DNA of 40,659 nucleotides. Origin: an uncultured Ruminococcus sp. (GTDB lineage Bacteria; Bacillota; Clostridia; Oscillospirales; Acutalibacteraceae). Shown here piece by piece: positions 39,385-40,659 of the stretch; within the stretch, counting starts at the first letter, position 1; each line of letters begins with the position of its first letter. Made by a program: the position numbers and the translations under genes. Location: NCBI GenBank assembly GCA_902802105.1, contig CADCKR010000017.1, positions 1-40,659 of the forward strand, read 5' to 3'. Under the pieces are notes generated by a model. The model was not told the origin of the DNA, ran no database searches, and saw nothing but the letters and a program-made list of their open reading frames with translations.

Positions 39385-40197
39385 TCAGATAACCGGCAGC
39401 ATGACAGGTTCCCTCTTGCTGTATACTGTAAAATGAGTAAATCCGCATTTGAGCAGCAGGTTCAGACCGTCCTCGATTCCCGAGCCGACATCTCTCCAGC
39501 GGTGAGCATCCGATCCTAAAGTGACATACCTTCCGCCAAGCTCACGGAAACGGCGTATAACATTTTCATCCGGCAGTGTTGTTCCTATCAGCTGACGCAG
39601 ACCGGAGGTGTTGACCTCAAGCGCCTTATCGTTTTTGATAAGTGTTTCAAGTACAGCGTCAAGCTGCTGCGCATACTGCATAACATCAGCATTGATATCA
39701 GGATTGGCGTAAATATATCTGAAAGGATAGGTGATGTGTGCAAGTGAATCGAAGCAGTTGCTTTGTGCAAGCTCCAGCAGCTCGTTGAAATATCTGTCAA
39801 GAAGTCCGCTGCAGTTTTCGGGAGTATAATTCAGAAAATAGAAATCCTTTTCTCCTTTGAGGTTATGCAAAGACCCGAGAACAAAATCAAACTCTGCAAG
39901 AGACAAAGCTTCATCTGCGGCTTTTTTGTCCTGTGTGGGCTGACCAAGCTCAATGCCGGTGTAAATTTTCAGCCTGTCGGCATACATTCCCCTGGCTTTC
40001 ATAATGTCGTGTACAGAAGCTTCGATATCAGGGCGCACGTTTTCCTTGTAGAACTCATTGCATTCACAATGGTCGGTTACTGTAAGAGAATAAAGGCCGA
40101 GATTAAGTGCCCTTTCAGCTAGCATAGCCACACTGTCCTTACCGTCAAACGAACGCTCGCTGTGTGTATGGCTGTCAGAAATAAATTTATACTTCAT
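39385..40197 (-). CDS. PHP family histidinol-phosphatase (HisK/HisJ type)
   Basis: A 270-residue protein with full PHP metal motifs: DSHTHSERSFDG (8-19), VTDHCE (40-45), GIELG, VLGSLHNLKG, DSLAHITYPFR, LEVNTSG and TLGSDAHRWRDVG. PHP histidinol-phosphatases hydrolyse histidinol phosphate in histidine synthesis. No other his genes are nearby, so the substrate is inferred from the family; related PHP phosphoesterases act on other phosphates. AAAGGGGA precedes the ATG. Single gene with its own promoter. Confidence 0.86.
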   Translation of the reverse strand: MKYKFISDSHTHSERSFDGKDSVAMLAERALNLGLYSLTVTDHCECNEFYKENVRPDIEASVHDIMKARGMYADRLKIYTGIELGQPTQDKKAADEALSLAEFDFVLGSLHNLKGEKDFYFLNYTPENCSGLLDRYFNELLELAQSNCFDSLAHITYPFRYIYANPDINADVMQYAQQLDAVLETLIKNDKALEVNTSGLRQLIGTTLPDENVIRRFRELGGRYVTLGSDAHRWRDVGSGIEDGLNLLLKCGFTHFTVYSKREPVMLPVI

Positions 40198-40269
40198 AAG
40201 ATATTCCCCTTTATGATTGTGTTATCAATACAAACGCTGAAAAACCTAAGCTTTAGCGCATCCATGCAG

Positions 40270-40278
40270 ATTATAGCA
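40270..40278 (-). promoter_or_regulatory. Extended -10 promoter of the PHP phosphatase gene
   Basis: TGCTATAAT on the minus strand (TATAAT 40270-40275) about 73 nt upstream of the start; it is an extended -10 with a weak -35. Confidence 0.5.
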
Positions 40279-40513
40279 TTATTTTTGCGAATTGCCTATC
40301 TGAAATAACGAAAAAAAAAGACCAAAAATTTCCCTTGAAAACTGTTGAACAATCACAGTATGCGGCAAATACAGCGGTCATATAAGATCAATTCCTGAAA
40401 TTTTGCGGCGTTTTGATAACAAGTACATCAAAGTTCAGCGGTTTTTGGAAAAGAGTTCTCTCGTGCAACTTGCCGGCGCAAAATTGATTTCTGTGGATTT
40501 TTCAAAAAAGCTC

Positions 40514-40542
40514 TTGACAATGATAGAATTATATGATATTAT
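40514..40542 (+). promoter_or_regulatory. Promoter of tRNA-Trp
   Basis: TTGACA (40514-40519), 17 nt and TATTAT (40537-40542), about 32 nt upstream of the tRNA. Confidence 0.85.
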
Positions 40543-40574
40543 AAGCTACGTTGCATGACAACAGAATAACATAT

Positions 40575-40650
40575 AGGGGTATAGCTCAGTTGGTAGAGCA
40601 GCGGTCTCCAAAACCGCGTGCCGAGGGTTCAAGTCCTTCTGCCCCTGCCA
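40575..40650 (+). tRNA. tRNA-Trp (CCA)
   Basis: A 76-nt cloverleaf: acceptor AGGGGTA/TGCCCCT, D-arm TAGCTCAGTTGGTAGAGCA, anticodon stem GCGGT/ACCGC with loop CTCCAAA (anticodon CCA), T-loop TTCAAGT and an encoded 3' CCA. In Firmicutes this tRNA often precedes secE-nusG, which would lie outside the window. Confidence 0.97.
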
Positions 40651-40659
40651 AATGAAAGC

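Larger units (their letters stand above)
40198..40574. other. Intergenic region between the PHP gene and tRNA-Trp
   Basis: No gene. It holds the PHP gene promoter, an AT-rich stretch without recognised features (40300-40440), a half copy of the 88-bp TIR element (about 40463-40494; GTGCAACTTGCCGGCGCAAA then ATTGATTTC), and the tRNA promoter. Confidence 0.7.

Overview
The window is a moderate-GC piece of a Gram-positive Clostridia-type chromosome, most likely Oscillospiraceae/Ruminococcaceae (Ruminococcus or [Eubacterium] siraeum-like). The basis is a Phe T-box leader, AGGAGG-type ribosome binding sites with frequent TTG/GTG starts, TTGACA-17-TATAAT promoters, IreB, a spore-type PdaA deacetylase, many Ser/Glu/Pro-linker lipoproteins, and a secreted phosphoesterase with a CBM26-like starch module. 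Species is inference; no 16S or marker search was possible.

Layout. 1-930: repeat-derived leader, ireB and a small conserved-looking gene, then tandem hairpins. 930-4720 (minus): pheS-pheT behind a complete T-box leader with its own promoter and terminator. 4866-10732 (minus): a two-gene cell-surface glycan unit, a GlfT2-like galactofuranosyltransferase followed by a 1309-residue protein carrying pyruvyltransferase, 2x[4Fe-4S]/FrhB, second pyruvyltransferase and ILEI/PANDER-like domains. 10980-12308: a YbjN-like protein and pdaA. 12461-15268 (minus): secreted metallophosphoesterase with CBM26. 15557-18681: two DUF3592-like membrane proteins flanking a transglutaminase-like lipoprotein. 18775-22251 (minus): aroA-aroC-pheA, overlapping genes of chorismate and phenylalanine synthesis. 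22739-24896: three small lipoproteins, one built from tandem peptide repeats. 25029-27633 (minus): GntR-ABC-permease-permease operon with a palindromic operator over a consensus promoter. 27842-28840 (minus): Bax inhibitor-1 family protein. 29370-38076 (plus): murD, lipoprotein, two M42 peptidases, GNAT, Met-gamma-lyase-like PLP protein, CPBP protease and a tadA-HAD fusion. 38155-40197 (minus): small membrane protein, HAD phosphatase and a PHP histidinol-phosphatase-like gene. 40575-40650: tRNA-Trp.

Themes. Phenylalanine is served twice: charging (pheST, T-box controlled) and synthesis (aroA-aroC-pheA, no T-box seen). Envelope functions dominate the rest: glycan decoration, cortex or peptidoglycan modification, murD, lipoproteins and CPBP/BI-1 membrane proteins. 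Intergenic gaps are filled with short dispersed repeats, including an 88-bp element with perfect 12-bp terminal inverted repeats.

The most unusual items are the pyruvyltransferase/Fe-S/FrhB/pyruvyltransferase/ILEI fusion, whose C-terminal domain reads as a circular permutation of the ILEI fold, and the TadA protein with a fused HAD domain lacking its nucleophilic Asp.
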